A program made the translations under genes and the position numbers. Below, piece by piece: positions 10,670 to 21,170 of a stretch of DNA of 64,000 bases (positions are counted from its first letter, which is position 1; each line of letters begins with the position of its first letter). Source of the stretch: Petunia secreta (Eukaryota > Streptophyta > Magnoliopsida > Solanales > Solanaceae). Under the pieces are notes generated by a model. The model saw only the letters and a program-made list of their open reading frames with translations, ran no database searches and was not told where the DNA came from. The DNA is taken from positions 72,696,001 through 72,760,000 of the forward strand of contig JARKIP010000005.1 in the NCBI GenBank assembly GCA_029990175.1. The letters run 5' to 3'.

Positions 10670-12481
10670 TCAGGAATAAACACAGTTACACAGTTGCTTA
10701 CATGTTTTTCAGGAATAAACACAATGCTTGTATCTCAATGTATATCAACAACCACCTCGTATATCATTGTATCTCGTTGTATCTCAACTACCAACCACAT
10801 TGTATCTCAACTACCAACCACCTCGTATCTCGTTATATCTCACTGTATCTCAACTACCAACCACCTCGTATCTCATTGTATCTCAACTACCAACCATATC
10901 GTATCTCGTTGTAGTTCAACTACCAACCGTATTGTATCTTGTTGTATCTCAACTACCAGTCACCTCGTATCTCGTTGTATCTTGTCGTATCTCGTTGTAT
11001 CGGTATTGTTTTGCACCGTATCTGACTATTTCTAGACTGTCTAGCTGTTTCTAGACTGTTTCAACATTGTTTCATCCTGTTTGTGCGTTGTTTCTAAAAC
11101 TATTTCACCTTTTTTGTGTTGTTTCTAAACTATTTCAACTTTTTTGCGTTGTTTCACATTATTTTTTTCAGACTTTTTCACTAGCTGTTTCAGACAATTT
11201 TAGCGTTATATCTCGCTGTATCTACACTATTTTTTCTTTGTATCTAACTGTATCTCGTTGTATATGCACTCTTTCAAACTGTTTCAACGCCATTTCTAAC
11301 CGTTTTCGGGTTTTTACACTGTATCTGCATTGTATCTAACTTTTCTGCTTTGTATCAAGTTGTTTCTAGATTATCTCAGCATTATTTCATCATGTTTCTA
11401 CATTGTATCTAGGTGTTTCTAGGTCGTTTCAGCATTGTTTCATTCTAGGAAAACAACCACCTCGTATCTTGTTGTATCTGCTCTGTTTTTACATCGTATC
11501 TAACTGTTTCTAGACTGTTTTTGGGATTTTGTACTATTTTTGCACCGTATTTAATTGTTTCTTGACTGTTTCTACATTGTATCTAGTTGTTTCTTGACAA
11601 CTTTTTCATACATAAATGGTTAAAAAAAAAATAACACTAACAAGCAAATGAATTTAAACAAAAAATCCATTATGCCGATGAAAAATTATGTGGCATGCGT
11701 GAGTTCTTGATTCTGCCCTTTCAACATGAGTTGTGGAAATCCATTTTAATTTTTTTTGTCTATTGCACTCTGTTTATCGCAGCCCCAGCCCCACCCCTCA
11801 CACTTAAAAAAAAGCATTGATCAGAAATATGGAGGCGATTAACTTCACAATCTCCGTTTTTTGTTTCATCCAAGAAAATTACGTTCTCCTATGGATCAGT
11901 TTTGAAACCACAAACGGTTTAATCCATAATGGAGTTCCAAAAATTTTTGTTTAGTGGAATAACTTCTGTTAAGAGTGGTGATAACATTTACTGCTGAGAT
12001 TTTGATACAAAAAAAAAATGGCGATTGTTGATTCCGTTGACGGTGTTGTTACTATTAATGGAACGGAGGTTTATCGGAATAAGTGGATAGTTGTGCTCTT
12101 TGTGTCTGTGCCGTTAGATGACGTTGTCAATTTGTTTGATTCCAGCAGATTTTCACTTTCTCCGGCGTCGACGATTATGGAGGTTGGTGGTGGAGTAATG
12201 TCGAATGGGGGAGGTGGAGGTGGAGATGTAGATGTTGGGTTGGAAGTGGTGGGGGTGGGGGTGATGACGATGGAAATAAGGAGGGATGAGGCGATTTCGG
12301 GGCTGTAGCTTAGCCATAAGCTGTTGCAGCTAACTATTGTACAAGTGGGGAAAAAAAACCTAAAATGTCTTGATTGTTGTGAAATATGCTAGGGAAAAAT
12401 ATTGCTATATCTTGTAATTTGTGTAGTGTTGCTATATTTTTATAATATAGGGGTACAAATTTGTATATCTGTGTAAAAACC
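10670..12481. mobile_element. Truncated Mutator-like element (A) with GTATCT/GTTTCA arrays
   Basis: The right end ATTGCTATATTTTTATAATA..GTATATCTGTGTAAAAACC (to 12481) matches the right end of the complete MULE at 13671-16885. Its left two thirds match that element in the same order: GTATCTC-ACTACCAACCACCTC units (about 10740-11000), then GTTTCA/GTTTCT units (about 11010-11600). No left inverted repeat or matching 9-bp flank is visible, so I read it as truncated. Two short direct repeats of TTTTTCAGGAATAAACACA mark 10668-10725. A 96-codon frame at 12018-12308 is Gly/Val rich low-complexity DNA near the end, also seen as G-rich DNA in the sister element; I do not call a protein. Confidence 0.65.
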
Positions 12482-13670
12482 TTACATTTTTACGGATTTA
12501 ACATTGTGGACTTCAGGCTACAGTTTTGAGACCAAATTTCAGGGTGAAGTGCACAAATAGTCTATTGGGTGGTGCCATTTAAGATACAACTTCTTTTCAA
12601 CACACTTTGGAAGGGCCGATCACTTTGTTAAAATCCATACCAGGGTAAGTCTAAGTTTAGTCTCCAAGACTTGAAGTTGAGGCCATATTAGTCCCCAAAC
12701 TTAGGGTCACGTCTTATTTTTCTTTTTCAAAGTTGAGCTCTACTTCAATCTTTAAGATTAAAGTTAAGCTTAACTTCAGACTTTGGGTTAAATCTAGAGA
12801 CTTCAAACTGTTAATTTCAGACCAAAAGTTGGAAGTCCAACAAATTTCAATCTTGGAGACTAAAGTTAAGCTTAACTTCAAACGTTTCGTCTAAAGTTGG
12901 AGAAACTTTAGACTTCTAATTTCAGCCCAAAGTCTACAGTTGAGTAAATTTAGTCTTAGTTGGCCTCAACTTCAGGTTCCGAGGACTGAACATGTCATTG
13001 GGCTAATTTTACCAAATTTGGCCGATACACAAAAATAGAACACTTCTGGCGTCTTGTCATGATTTTGGCCCATGTAAGAAAACTCTAACATTTTTAACCT
13101 TTGTCTGGAAAGCTCATTGCAATCACTAGATCTTACTAGTTAGGACCCGGTGATCGCCAGATCATACTGGTCATAGGACGTAGCAACTATTAGGAATCCT
13201 TTGGTGACTTCAGGGAGGGGTTAAAACTATGACAAAACCAAATTTGTCCGTTTCACGTAAAAAATTGAACCTGGTGTCCCCAAATTTGATTAGTTTTCTG
13301 GATTTTCCCTCATTTAATAGCGTTTTAGCAAAATGCCCTCCCTTCTATAACACTTCATGTTATCAACTAGCAAGTGCTGCCTTTTAGGAAAAAGTCAAGA
13401 GGCAAGTATTGCAGTGGCAACACTCCAAGAGATTTGGGAGAATGTGGGAAGAGATTTGAAGGGGAAAGTGCTGCTTAGGCAATACTTTATCGGGAAGAAT
13501 GTAAAATTCAATGACAAGTGTTGCCTGTGAAAGAGGGGACAAATGCAAGTGCTGCTTATTGGCGGGATACCGACATCATTATAAGATTCATAGGGATATT
13601 TTTGTCTAAAATTTATTCATTAAATTAAGCAAAGGATATTTTTGCATAAAATATCGAACCTATGTTAAAA
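12482..13670. other. Non-coding repetitive DNA between the two MULEs
   Basis: 12545-13010 contains internal direct repeats of a TTAAGCTTAACTTCARAC word, and its start (GGGTGAAGTGCACAAATAG) resembles one end of the small inverted-repeat element at 16907-17136. 13360-13560 has repeated AAGTGYTGCYT words. No genes. Confidence 0.45.
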
Positions 13671-13819
13671 GGAATTTTTACACAAAAGTATAATTTTTAG
13701 AACTTAATTACCAAACATAGCAACATTTTAAGAAAATAACCTTATATAGAGGAAAACACAAGTTAATTACAAACATAGCAAAAACATAGCAATATTTTCC
13801 CATAACATACTAAACTCTT

Positions 13820-14025
13820 ACATTCTTCCTCCTATTTCCTCCACTATCACTTTTGCTCCTCCCATTTTCTCCTATTTCACTTTTCCTCCCATCATTTCCC
13901 CCAGTTTCACTTTTACTCCTCCTATTTCCCCCGAATTTTACGTTTCCTCCCATCATTTCCCCCAACTTCACTTTTACTCCTCCCATTTCCCCCAATTTCA
14001 CTTTTTCTCATCCCATCCTCACTTT
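13820..14025. repeat. CT-rich minisatellite inside MULE B
   Basis: About six units of roughly 30-36 bp of the form CCTCCCATTTCCCCCAATTT followed by CACTTTTACT. The 63-codon minus-strand frame over it (Lys/Gly/Met repeats) is just this repeat translated. Confidence 0.75.
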
Positions 14026-16000
14026 ATCTCGTTGTATCTCAGTGTATCTCGATGTTTCTCAACTACCAACTATCTCGTATCTCATTGTATCTCAACTACT
14101 AACCACCTCGTATCTAACAGTATCTCACATACCAACCACATTGTATCTCATTGTATCTCACCTACCAACCACATCGTATCTCGTTATATCTCATTATATC
14201 TCAACTACCAACTTCGTATCTAACCATATCTCGCCTACCAACCACATTGTATCTCGACTACCAACCACCTCGTATCTAACCGTATATCGCCTACCAACCA
14301 CACCATATCTCATTGTATCTCAACTACCAACCACCTCACATCTAACCGTATCTCGCCTACCGACGACATCGTATCTCATTGTATTTCAACTACCAAGCAC
14401 ATCGCATCTCCTTGTATCTCAACTACCTGCCAGCTTCTAACCGTTTGTGCGTTGTTTCTCATTGTTTTTAAATTATTTTACCTTTTTTACATTGTTTCAC
14501 ATTAGTTTTTACATTTTGTTTTGAACTTTTTCACTAGCGGTTTCAGACTGTTTCAGCGCTGTATCTTACTGTATCTGCACTATTTTTGCTCTGTATCTCA
14601 CTGTATCTACGATGTTTCAACACAGTTTCAGATTGTTTCAGCATCGTTTCAAGTAATTTTGCACCGCATGTAACTATTTCTAAACTGTTTTAGCATTTGT
14701 TTCATCCCATTTGTTTGTTGTTTCTCACTGTTTCAAAACTATTCCACATTTTTTTGCATTGTTTCACATTATTTTTTACATTTTAATCGGACTTTTTCAC
14801 TAGCTATTTTAAACTGTTTCAGCGCTGTATCTGCACTATTTTTGCTCCGTATTGAACCATATCTAACTGTTTCTGCACCGTTTCAGGTTGTGTTTAGCAC
14901 TGTATCTAACTGTTTCTGCAGTACTGTATCTAACTGTTTCTGCATCGTTTCAACTGTTATTCTAACACTGTATCTAACTGTTTCTACACTGTTTCAACTG
15001 TTTTTGCAGCACTATATCTAGCTGTTTCTGCACCGTTTCAAGTGTTTTCTCTAGCGTTGTATCTAATTATTTCTGCACCGTTTCAACTGTTTCTGCATCA
15101 ACTATTTCTGCAGCACTGTATCTAGGGCTGTTCATTTTTCGGTTTAAACCGATAAACCGAACCGATAAAAAGTTAATGGTTTATAAATATTGGATTATCG
15201 GGTTATCGGTTATTTAACGGTTTGCAAAAAAAATTTATTGGGTTATCGGTTCGGTTGTCGGTTTTGTACATTTTCTTATTGGTTAAACCGGTAACCCAAT
15301 AAGATTTTCAAATTTACTATATTGCGCTTATGTGCATAAAAGTAGTATACTTAATTACTGTTAGTTGGAACTTGGAAACCTCAAACTCTAGTCTTCTTTT
15401 ACTTGTGTAACTTTAAAGTCTCCCTATCCATTTCAACCACCGAATTACTATTTCACTCCTTGCCTCATCCATTAGTTTATAGAATAATGAAGTATATTTG
15501 AATCTATTGTTGGTTGTTTTTTTGAATATGGCGAATGCTATAAGAGGCATTTGAATTCGTTGTGAAAATAAAGCCGATTTTGTATTTGATGCAATCGTTT
15601 AAGAGGTTTTTTTTTTACACTTGTTAGGCCTAAGTTTCTTAATGGTTAAACCGAAAACCGAACCGATAAGAACCTAAAATCGATAACCCGAAAACTGATA
15701 ACCGATAGCTTATTGGTTCGGTTATTGGTTTAGCACTTTTAAAAACCGAAAACCGATAGTCCAAACCGATAAGGTGCAAAACCGAACCGAACCGACCGAT
15801 AAACACCCCTAACTGTATCTAACTGTTTCTGCACCGTTTCAGTTGTTTCAGCACTGTCTCTAACTGTATCTAACTGTTTCTGCACCGTTTCAGTTGTTTC
15901 AGCACTGTATCTAACTGTTTTTGCACAATTTCAGCATCATTTCAGACCATTTCAGAGCAGTTTCAGGTTGTTTCAGAGCAGTTTCAGACTGTTTCAAACC
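14026..16000. repeat. Phased short-motif array of MULE B (interrupted at 15124-15811)
   Basis: 14030-14430 consists of units GTATCTC-AACTACCAACCACCTC. From 14440 on it is nearly all GTTTCA, GTTTCT, GTATCT cores separated by 4-6 bases. In 15811-15997 I count 18 cores (counting ATTTC variants) with successive spacings of 10, 11, 9, 11, 10, 10, 11, 9, 11, 10, 11, 11, 10, 11, 10, 11 and 10 bp. A 51-bp higher-order repeat covers the first half. A larger sub-duplication (about 14520-14640 versus 14760-14870) shows the array grew in blocks. Confidence 0.85.
15124..15811. mobile_element. Inverted-repeat element nested in the MULE B array
   Basis: The left end GGGCTGTTCATTTTTCGGTT and right end (reverse complement GGGGTGTTTATCGGTCGGTT) are inverted repeats rich in AACCGAACCGATAA words. 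The interior is non-coding. It interrupts an otherwise continuous motif array (GTATCTA before, AACTGTATCT after), and a TA or TAA duplication is possible, which would suit PIF/Harbinger. A degenerate relative with the same kind of end is at about 53620-54300. Confidence 0.7.
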
Positions 16001-16906
16001 CACATGAGCCGCGCGTATCAAAATCTCCATATATATTTCACTAAAATATTATTACTAAACCAATCAAAATGTTGGAACTTCATAATTTTGGTCCCATTTT
16101 ATTCCTTCTCAAAACGTATTTGGATGCTACTGGAATCAATGTTACCGTTTTAAAGCTGGTGATAAATAACAGATCTTGTCACTATAGCTTACACTAAAAA
16201 CTGCACTTCTCTACATCATAAAAGTTACGATTCTCGATAAACGATTCATGACAAAGGACCAAACAAAGATCTACTTTTAGTTGATAAGTCTGCAATCATC
16301 GAAGAAGGATGAAGAAAATGGAAGCTTTTGACACACATTGAGACCACTAGGTTCACTCTTCAAAAAAACCCATTTTAAAGAATCGGGGTCATTAAGTCCC
16401 TGAAAAATGAATCTCCTTCAAATTCGCTGGAGAATTTAATAGAAAGACTACACAGAGATCAACATAGGCGTGAATAGAGCCAAAACCAAAAGGAAAAATG
16501 AACCGTCAAACTCGTCGGATAACGCCTTTTGACTGTTACGGGTGTTTTGCTGCTGCTTCCATTTTTCCGTTTCTAGAGGAATCAACTTGAAAATGAATGG
16601 ATATTAATGGCTTTTTGGAGTTGTGGTGATGGCTGTTTGATTGGTGGTTTTGGTGGGGGCGGGGTGGGGGTGAAGTGGCGGCATGGGTTTGTATCTCAGA
16701 TGTTGGAGGAGAGAGTAAATTGAGAGGTGAAATGTAATTTGAGCTGGGGTTTGTTATTGGGTGTGGTTAGTGGATTAGAGTTTATATTTGTGTTAGAAAA
16801 AATAATGTTATGTGGTGTAATTTAAAAAATATTGCTATTTTTTTGTAATTTGGGGTAAAAAATTATATATTTGTGTAAAGAATCCATGTTAAAAATCTTG
16901 CGTGGG

Positions 16907-17136
16907 AGCTTATTTTAGGTGTGTTATTTAGGTTTTAGTCGATTTTAAAAACTATTTAATTTTCAATATTATATCGAACTTCAAGCCTCTTATGCCTAAC
17001 TTCAAACTTGAAGGTCTACGGTTAAGACGCGAGACTTAAAGTTCAAAGACTCAAAGGTTACAAGTTCAAAGAGAGACTAAGAACTAAATAATTTTTAGAA
17101 ATTAACTAAAATTTAAGTAGCACACCTAAAATAGCT
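16907..17136. mobile_element. Small inverted-repeat element (MITE)
   Basis: AGCTTATTTTAGGTGTGTTA at the left is mirrored by CACACCTAAAATAGCT at the right. The interior has inverted AACTTCAAACTT words. Its relative appears to start at 12545. No target duplication could be settled. Confidence 0.6.
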
Positions 17137-17204
17137 TCTTCGTGCACTTCCGCGGAACCTAATTCTTAGAAATTTTGCAAGGGATCCACCTTTTTCCCCT
17201 TTTA

Positions 17205-17450
17205 TTTAGTTTTTAGCCATATTTTATGATTTATTTAGCTTTTAGTCATTTTTGGAACTTTAACACTGAAGTTTACACATTTTATGCCTAAAACTTCATC
17301 CCTCAGCGGGATGAAGTTCAACTTCATGCCTTCAGCCCACAAGGTCTGAAGGTTAACTTACGGGAATGAAGTTTCAAGAAATGGCTAAAACTAAATAATT
17401 TTTAAAAAATGACTCCAACTACAAAAACGATCGAAAAAGTGGCTATTTCT
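17205..17450. mobile_element. Possible second MITE with AGTTTTTAGCCA ends
   Basis: TTTAGTTTTTAGCCATATTT at the left faces AAATGGCTAAAACTAAATAA and AAGTGGCTATTT at the right, with an internal stem CTTCATCCC/GGGATGAAG. It is non-coding. The borders are approximate. Confidence 0.45.
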
Positions 17451-17974
17451 ACATTTCCCCACCTATTTCTGCTGTGGTCCAACTCTCGGTTGTCTCCATT
17501 TCTTCCTCTGGCGAAATTGGCTCTCCTGAGACACTGTAAGTTTTTTTGTTTCCACCAACACTGTAAGCTATTGATTAAGTGTATTCTTTGATTCTCTTAA
17601 AATTTGATTTACTTGAGAGGTTTATTTAAATGTGTTGTGTGTTGTCTTGAATTTTTTATTGTACTTGGGTATAAACTGTTCTAATTTATGTGTCATTTTA
17701 GCCCAAATAAAAATGTCCCAACATAACTGTCGCTTTAGAAAATCAAGACATATATTTATATTTTTCGAGTCTTATCCTTGCTATTACCTTATACTTGTTC
17801 TTTTTTCAATGGACGTGCTAAAACTTTAAATGACAGTTAAAATGAGACGGAGTGAGTATTAGGAAGTATGAAAGTAGGAAAATTCTTATGCATCCGTCAA
17901 ACTTATTGACCTTATAATTAGTGGTCATGTCTCGCAAGTGTTGTGGAAAATAAGAAAAATATAAGGTAGATTTG
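17451..17974. other. Intergenic DNA
   Basis: AT-rich, no gene. The stretch GACAGTTAAAATGAGACGGA followed by GTGAGTA near 17831-17860 looks like one end of a Stowaway-type MITE, but the other end is not clear. Confidence 0.35.
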
Positions 17975-18342
17975 TGTTGTGAGCACCTCTCCCACATTGA
18001 TTAAAAAGAGAGATGCTAATGGATATATAGACTAAATGAGCTGTCCCACCTACTAGACTAGTCTTTTGGGTTGGACTATCCTATTTGGTCTATAACATTG
18101 GGTAGTCGTGACCAACCGGATACTCGGAGTGGTGGCTTCTATCAGGAGTGGTGGCCTGGACCTAAGAGGGGTGCCATCCGTGACCAACAAAGTCGTTGGT
18201 CCTCAAGCGGGGGCGATTGTTGTGAGCATCTCTCCCACATTGATAAAAAAGAGAAATGCTAATGATATATAGACTAAATGGGCATTCCCACTTAACTAAA
18301 TGGGCATTCCCACTTATACTAGTCTTTTGGGTTGGGTTCTCA
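17975..18342 (+). mobile_element. TRIM: miniature terminal-repeat retrotransposon
   Basis: Two direct repeats start TGTTGTGAGCAYCTCTCCCA, at 17975 and 18218. Each runs through ATATAGACTAAATG to CTAGTCTTTTGGGTTGG. They flank only about 130 bp. Immediately before the right repeat is CAAGCGGGGGCGAT, a good polypurine-tract match. The right repeat contains a private 22-bp tandem duplication (ACTAAATGGGCATTCCCACT twice, about 18272-18316). There is no coding sequence. The primer-binding site and target duplication are not clear. Confidence 0.7.
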
Positions 18343-18374
18343 TAGTGATAAAAGTAAAAGTGCAACTTGTAATA

Positions 18375-18535
18375 TGTGGGTTGGCGCAGGTCATGGTTTC
18401 AACCTCTGGTGTAGACAAAAGCCTAGTACTTAAGTGGAGAAGAGTAGAGCGGTGGGGCCATTATCCACCGAGTTTCCACTTTCCAACGTGCACCACTTGG
18501 TCATTAAAGAAAAGTAGGTGGTCCATATTTGAGTT
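18375..18535 (+). mobile_element. SINE fragment
   Basis: GGTTTCAACCTCTG (B-box-like), AAAGCCTAGTACTTAAGTGG and CCACCGAGTTTCCACTTTCC match the SINE at 6735-6930 word for word with a few changes. It lies about 170 bp upstream of the PPR start codon. Confidence 0.5.
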
Positions 18536-18709
18536 GTAAAAACTTGCAATCGTATTCTTATTCTCTTGATGTGTGAAGGTTGTTTGCTTGATTGCATTGC
18601 TTCGACCTGAAAATGAACAAAAAGGATAATGTTCTAATTTGGCGTACGAATAACCTAAAAGATCAGATGAGTAACTCCATCTTTTTCTTTACTTTTCCAG
18701 ATACTTTAC

Positions 18710-20176
18710 ATGTTTTCTTTTAGCGTTCTAAGGAGGACCATGATACGCCGACTTCATCACAAAGTATGTGGTAGAACAGTGATGGTTGCCCGAATGTATA
18801 GTTCTAATGAAACAATGGAAGTTAAGCTCGATCCGCTGCAGAGACTTTGTAAAATTATGATGTCTTGCCCAAAATTGGGCCTTGACACAGAGCTTGACCA
18901 AAGTGGGATTAGGGTTTCACCGGAGATGGTTGAGGATGTTCTTAAGAGATTTGAGAATGCTGGAATGCTTGCGTATCGTTTCTTTGAATGGGCTGCAAAG
19001 CAACATAATTACGAGCATAGCACTAGAGCCTACCACACCATGATCGAATCTCTTGCCAAGATAAGGCAATATCAGATTATGTGGGATCTTGTAAATAAGA
19101 TGAAAACCAAGGGAATGCTTAATATTGAGACATTTTGCATAATCATGAGAAAATATGCTAGGGCCCAAAAGGTAGAGGAGGCTCTATACACTTTCAATAT
19201 CATGGACAAGTTTGACGTGCCCCCAAATCTGGCCGCTTTTAATGGCTTATTGAGTGCTCTTTGCAAATCGAAGAATGTGCGAAAAGCTCAGGAGATTTTC
19301 GATAGTAAGAAAAATCAATTTATTCCTGATTCAAAAACTTATAGCATATTGATTGAGGGATGGGGAAGGGATCCCAATCTGCCTAAGGCAAGGGAAGTTT
19401 ACAGGGAAATGATTGAGGCAGGCTGTAATCCTGATATTGTGACTTATGGGATTATGGTTGACATCCTTTGCAAGGCTGGCAGGGTTGATGAGGCTATTGA
19501 AATTGTCAAGGAGATGGAGTTCAGCGGTTGCAGGCCAACATCCTTTATTTATAGTGTTTTAGTCCATACATATGGGTTAGAGAACCGGATTGAAGATGCA
19601 ATAGATACATTCCTTGAAATGGAAAAAAATGGCGTCGAAGCTGATGTAGCTGTATATAACTCTCTAATTGGTGCTTTCTGTAAGGTAAATAAATTTGAAA
19701 ATGCCAAGAGGGTTCTTAATGACATGCAGTTGAAGGGGGTGACCCCGAATGCAAGGACTTGCAATATTATCCTGAGTGGCTTGATTGCTCGAGATGAGAC
19801 TGATGATGCTTTTAAGGTTTTCCGCAGGATGCTCAAAATTTGTGATCCTGATGCAGACACGTATACTATGATGATAAAGATGTTTTGTGAGAGGAATGAG
19901 GTGAGGATGGCTCGTAAAGTGTGGAAATATATGAAACGCAAGCAATTTGTTCCAAGCATGCACACTTTTTCTGCCCTAATCAATGGGCTGTGCGACGATG
20001 GTGATGTCTCTGGTGCCTGTGTGTTGATGGAAGAGATGATAGAGAAAGGAATGCGCCCTGGTAGGATGACATTTGAAAAATTAAGGAAACTACTTCTCAA
20101 AGAAGAGAGAGAAGATGTACTCGAATTTCTTCAGGAGAAAATAAATCTTATGGTCAGGGAGCCCTTGTCTGATTAA
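18710..20176 (+). CDS. P-class pentatricopeptide repeat protein, probably mitochondrial (At1g77360-like)
   Basis: An uninterrupted 488-codon frame. PPR proteins bind organellar RNA in a sequence-specific way and act in its processing or translation. The first 35 residues (several Arg, no acid before Glu34, SSN) look like a mitochondrial presequence; ATGs at 18710 and 18740 both keep it. From about residue 105 to 455 there are ten back-to-back 34-35-residue P-type repeats. Examples begin TYSILIEGWGRDPNLPKAR (209), TYGIMVDILCKAGRVDEA (244), VYNSLIGAFCKVNKFENAK (314) and TFSALINGLCDDGDVSGA (418). A partial eleventh repeat and a short acidic tail (EEREDVLEFLQEK) follow. There is no E, DYW or SMR domain. 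The nearest match by eye is the Arabidopsis At1g77360 group. The RNA target is unknown. Lack of introns is normal for the family. Confidence 0.9.
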   Translation: MFSFSVLRRTMIRRLHHKVCGRTVMVARMYSSNETMEVKLDPLQRLCKIMMSCPKLGLDTELDQSGIRVSPEMVEDVLKRFENAGMLAYRFFEWAAKQHNYEHSTRAYHTMIESLAKIRQYQIMWDLVNKMKTKGMLNIETFCIIMRKYARAQKVEEALYTFNIMDKFDVPPNLAAFNGLLSALCKSKNVRKAQEIFDSKKNQFIPDSKTYSILIEGWGRDPNLPKAREVYREMIEAGCNPDIVTYGIMVDILCKAGRVDEAIEIVKEMEFSGCRPTSFIYSVLVHTYGLENRIEDAIDTFLEMEKNGVEADVAVYNSLIGAFCKVNKFENAKRVLNDMQLKGVTPNARTCNIILSGLIARDETDDAFKVFRRMLKICDPDADTYTMMIKMFCERNEVRMARKVWKYMKRKQFVPSMHTFSALINGLCDDGDVSGACVLMEEMIEKGMRPGRMTFEKLRKLLLKEEREDVLEFLQEKINLMVREPLSD

Positions 20177-21170
20177 GTAACTGTTTGGATGATGTATTTC
20201 TGACGATTCATGATGAGGATTTGCTTTTGTTGAATCTGATCTCTAGAGTCAGAATATCCAAGGGTCTTATACTGCTTCAGAAACAGATAAAATATACAAA
20301 TCACATAACAACCGAGCTTGCTGAGGACTGTACTTCATCGTTGAGACTCATTTGGAACACTAAGCAAATTTTAAGTTGGGACATAAGGTATACTGCATAA
20401 TATTTCTTAGCCTCTTGTCGTTGTCTTGCTTAACTTGGTTTTGTCTAATATCAGCACATCGTTTGGATGCAGGTAATTTCCTTTCCGTTTTTGGTTGATT
20501 AGTAAAGGAAACTTACCAAGTGGAAGATGGTTTATACAAGCCAAGCAGATTGACAAGCAAGGTTAGAACTCATGCAGCCCTAATAATAGTTTTGGTGCGT
20601 TCAATCTATCAGCTAATGAATCGAAAAAGAAAAAAATACTATCTGCTAATGCATGCCTCTAGCACTGTGGTTTTGGTGGGTTTTTATTAGTACTCAAACC
20701 TTGGTGTCACATCTCTGCTGGATGTTTTTCTTTCCCTTTTTCCGTTGTATGCTTAAGAAAAAATGACCATCTTGCTGATGTCTAATTAAGGCTTGCACAT
20801 GAAAAACGAAGCTTGTAATTTTTTTTGACTGGTCTACAATTAATGTATTTGTGATTCACAATGGAGAGCTCTCTTAATTTAGTTCCTTTTCTCCCGAAGA
20901 CTTGTACCTTATTTACGCCCTTTTAGATTGTGAAAAGTGCTTGTTTTATTATCCCTCACCATGTACTGTTCTACAGCCTCCCAATTGCAGTGTCTGCTGC
21001 TGCAAGGTGCAACCTCTATTCTTCATATTTCCATTGTCTTTTCTCATTCTTTTTCTGTTCAAGGTCCTCAATATGTACATGTTCTCAGCTGGTTTAGTGC
21101 CTCTTTGAAAGAACTGAAAGAACTAGTTAAAGAGGTGAAAGAACGCTAAAGCTTCTTCTAAGGTATACTT
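20177..21170 (+). other. 3' region of the PPR gene
   Basis: This probably holds a long 3' UTR. Short frames at 20185-20400 and 20902-21149 show no family signature, and I take them as untranslated. AATTAATGTATTTG and TTAATTTAG words offer possible processing sites. Confidence 0.35.

Larger units (their letters stand above)
13671..16885. mobile_element. Complete non-autonomous Mutator-like element (B)
   Basis: The left end GGAATTTTTACACAAAAGTA and the right end (reverse complement GGATTCTTTACACAAATATA) form imperfect terminal inverted repeats that continue into an AACATAGCAAYATTTT word on both sides. The 9 bases outside, ATGTTAAAA, are identical at 13662-13670 and 16886-16894. A 9-bp target duplication is the hallmark of the Mutator superfamily. 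Inside, in order: a CT-rich minisatellite, a GTATCTC array, a helically phased GTTTCA/GTATCT array interrupted by another element at 15124-15811, then about 900 bp of unique DNA and a GT-rich end. There is no transposase, so it must have moved using enzyme from elsewhere. Confidence 0.85.

Noticed and set aside
10646..11054. Overlapping ORFs rich in Tyr-Leu-Asn-Tyr-Gln and Ser-Arg-Cys-Ile repeats (also 13853-14440 and 14032-14223)
   Set aside because: They are the GTATCTC-ACTACCAACC repeat read in several frames at once; no frame is favoured and no domain is present.
12018..12308. 96-codon frame starting with a good ATG context
   Set aside because: The second half is Gly/Val low complexity from the G-rich end of MULE A, and the sister element does not keep the frame.
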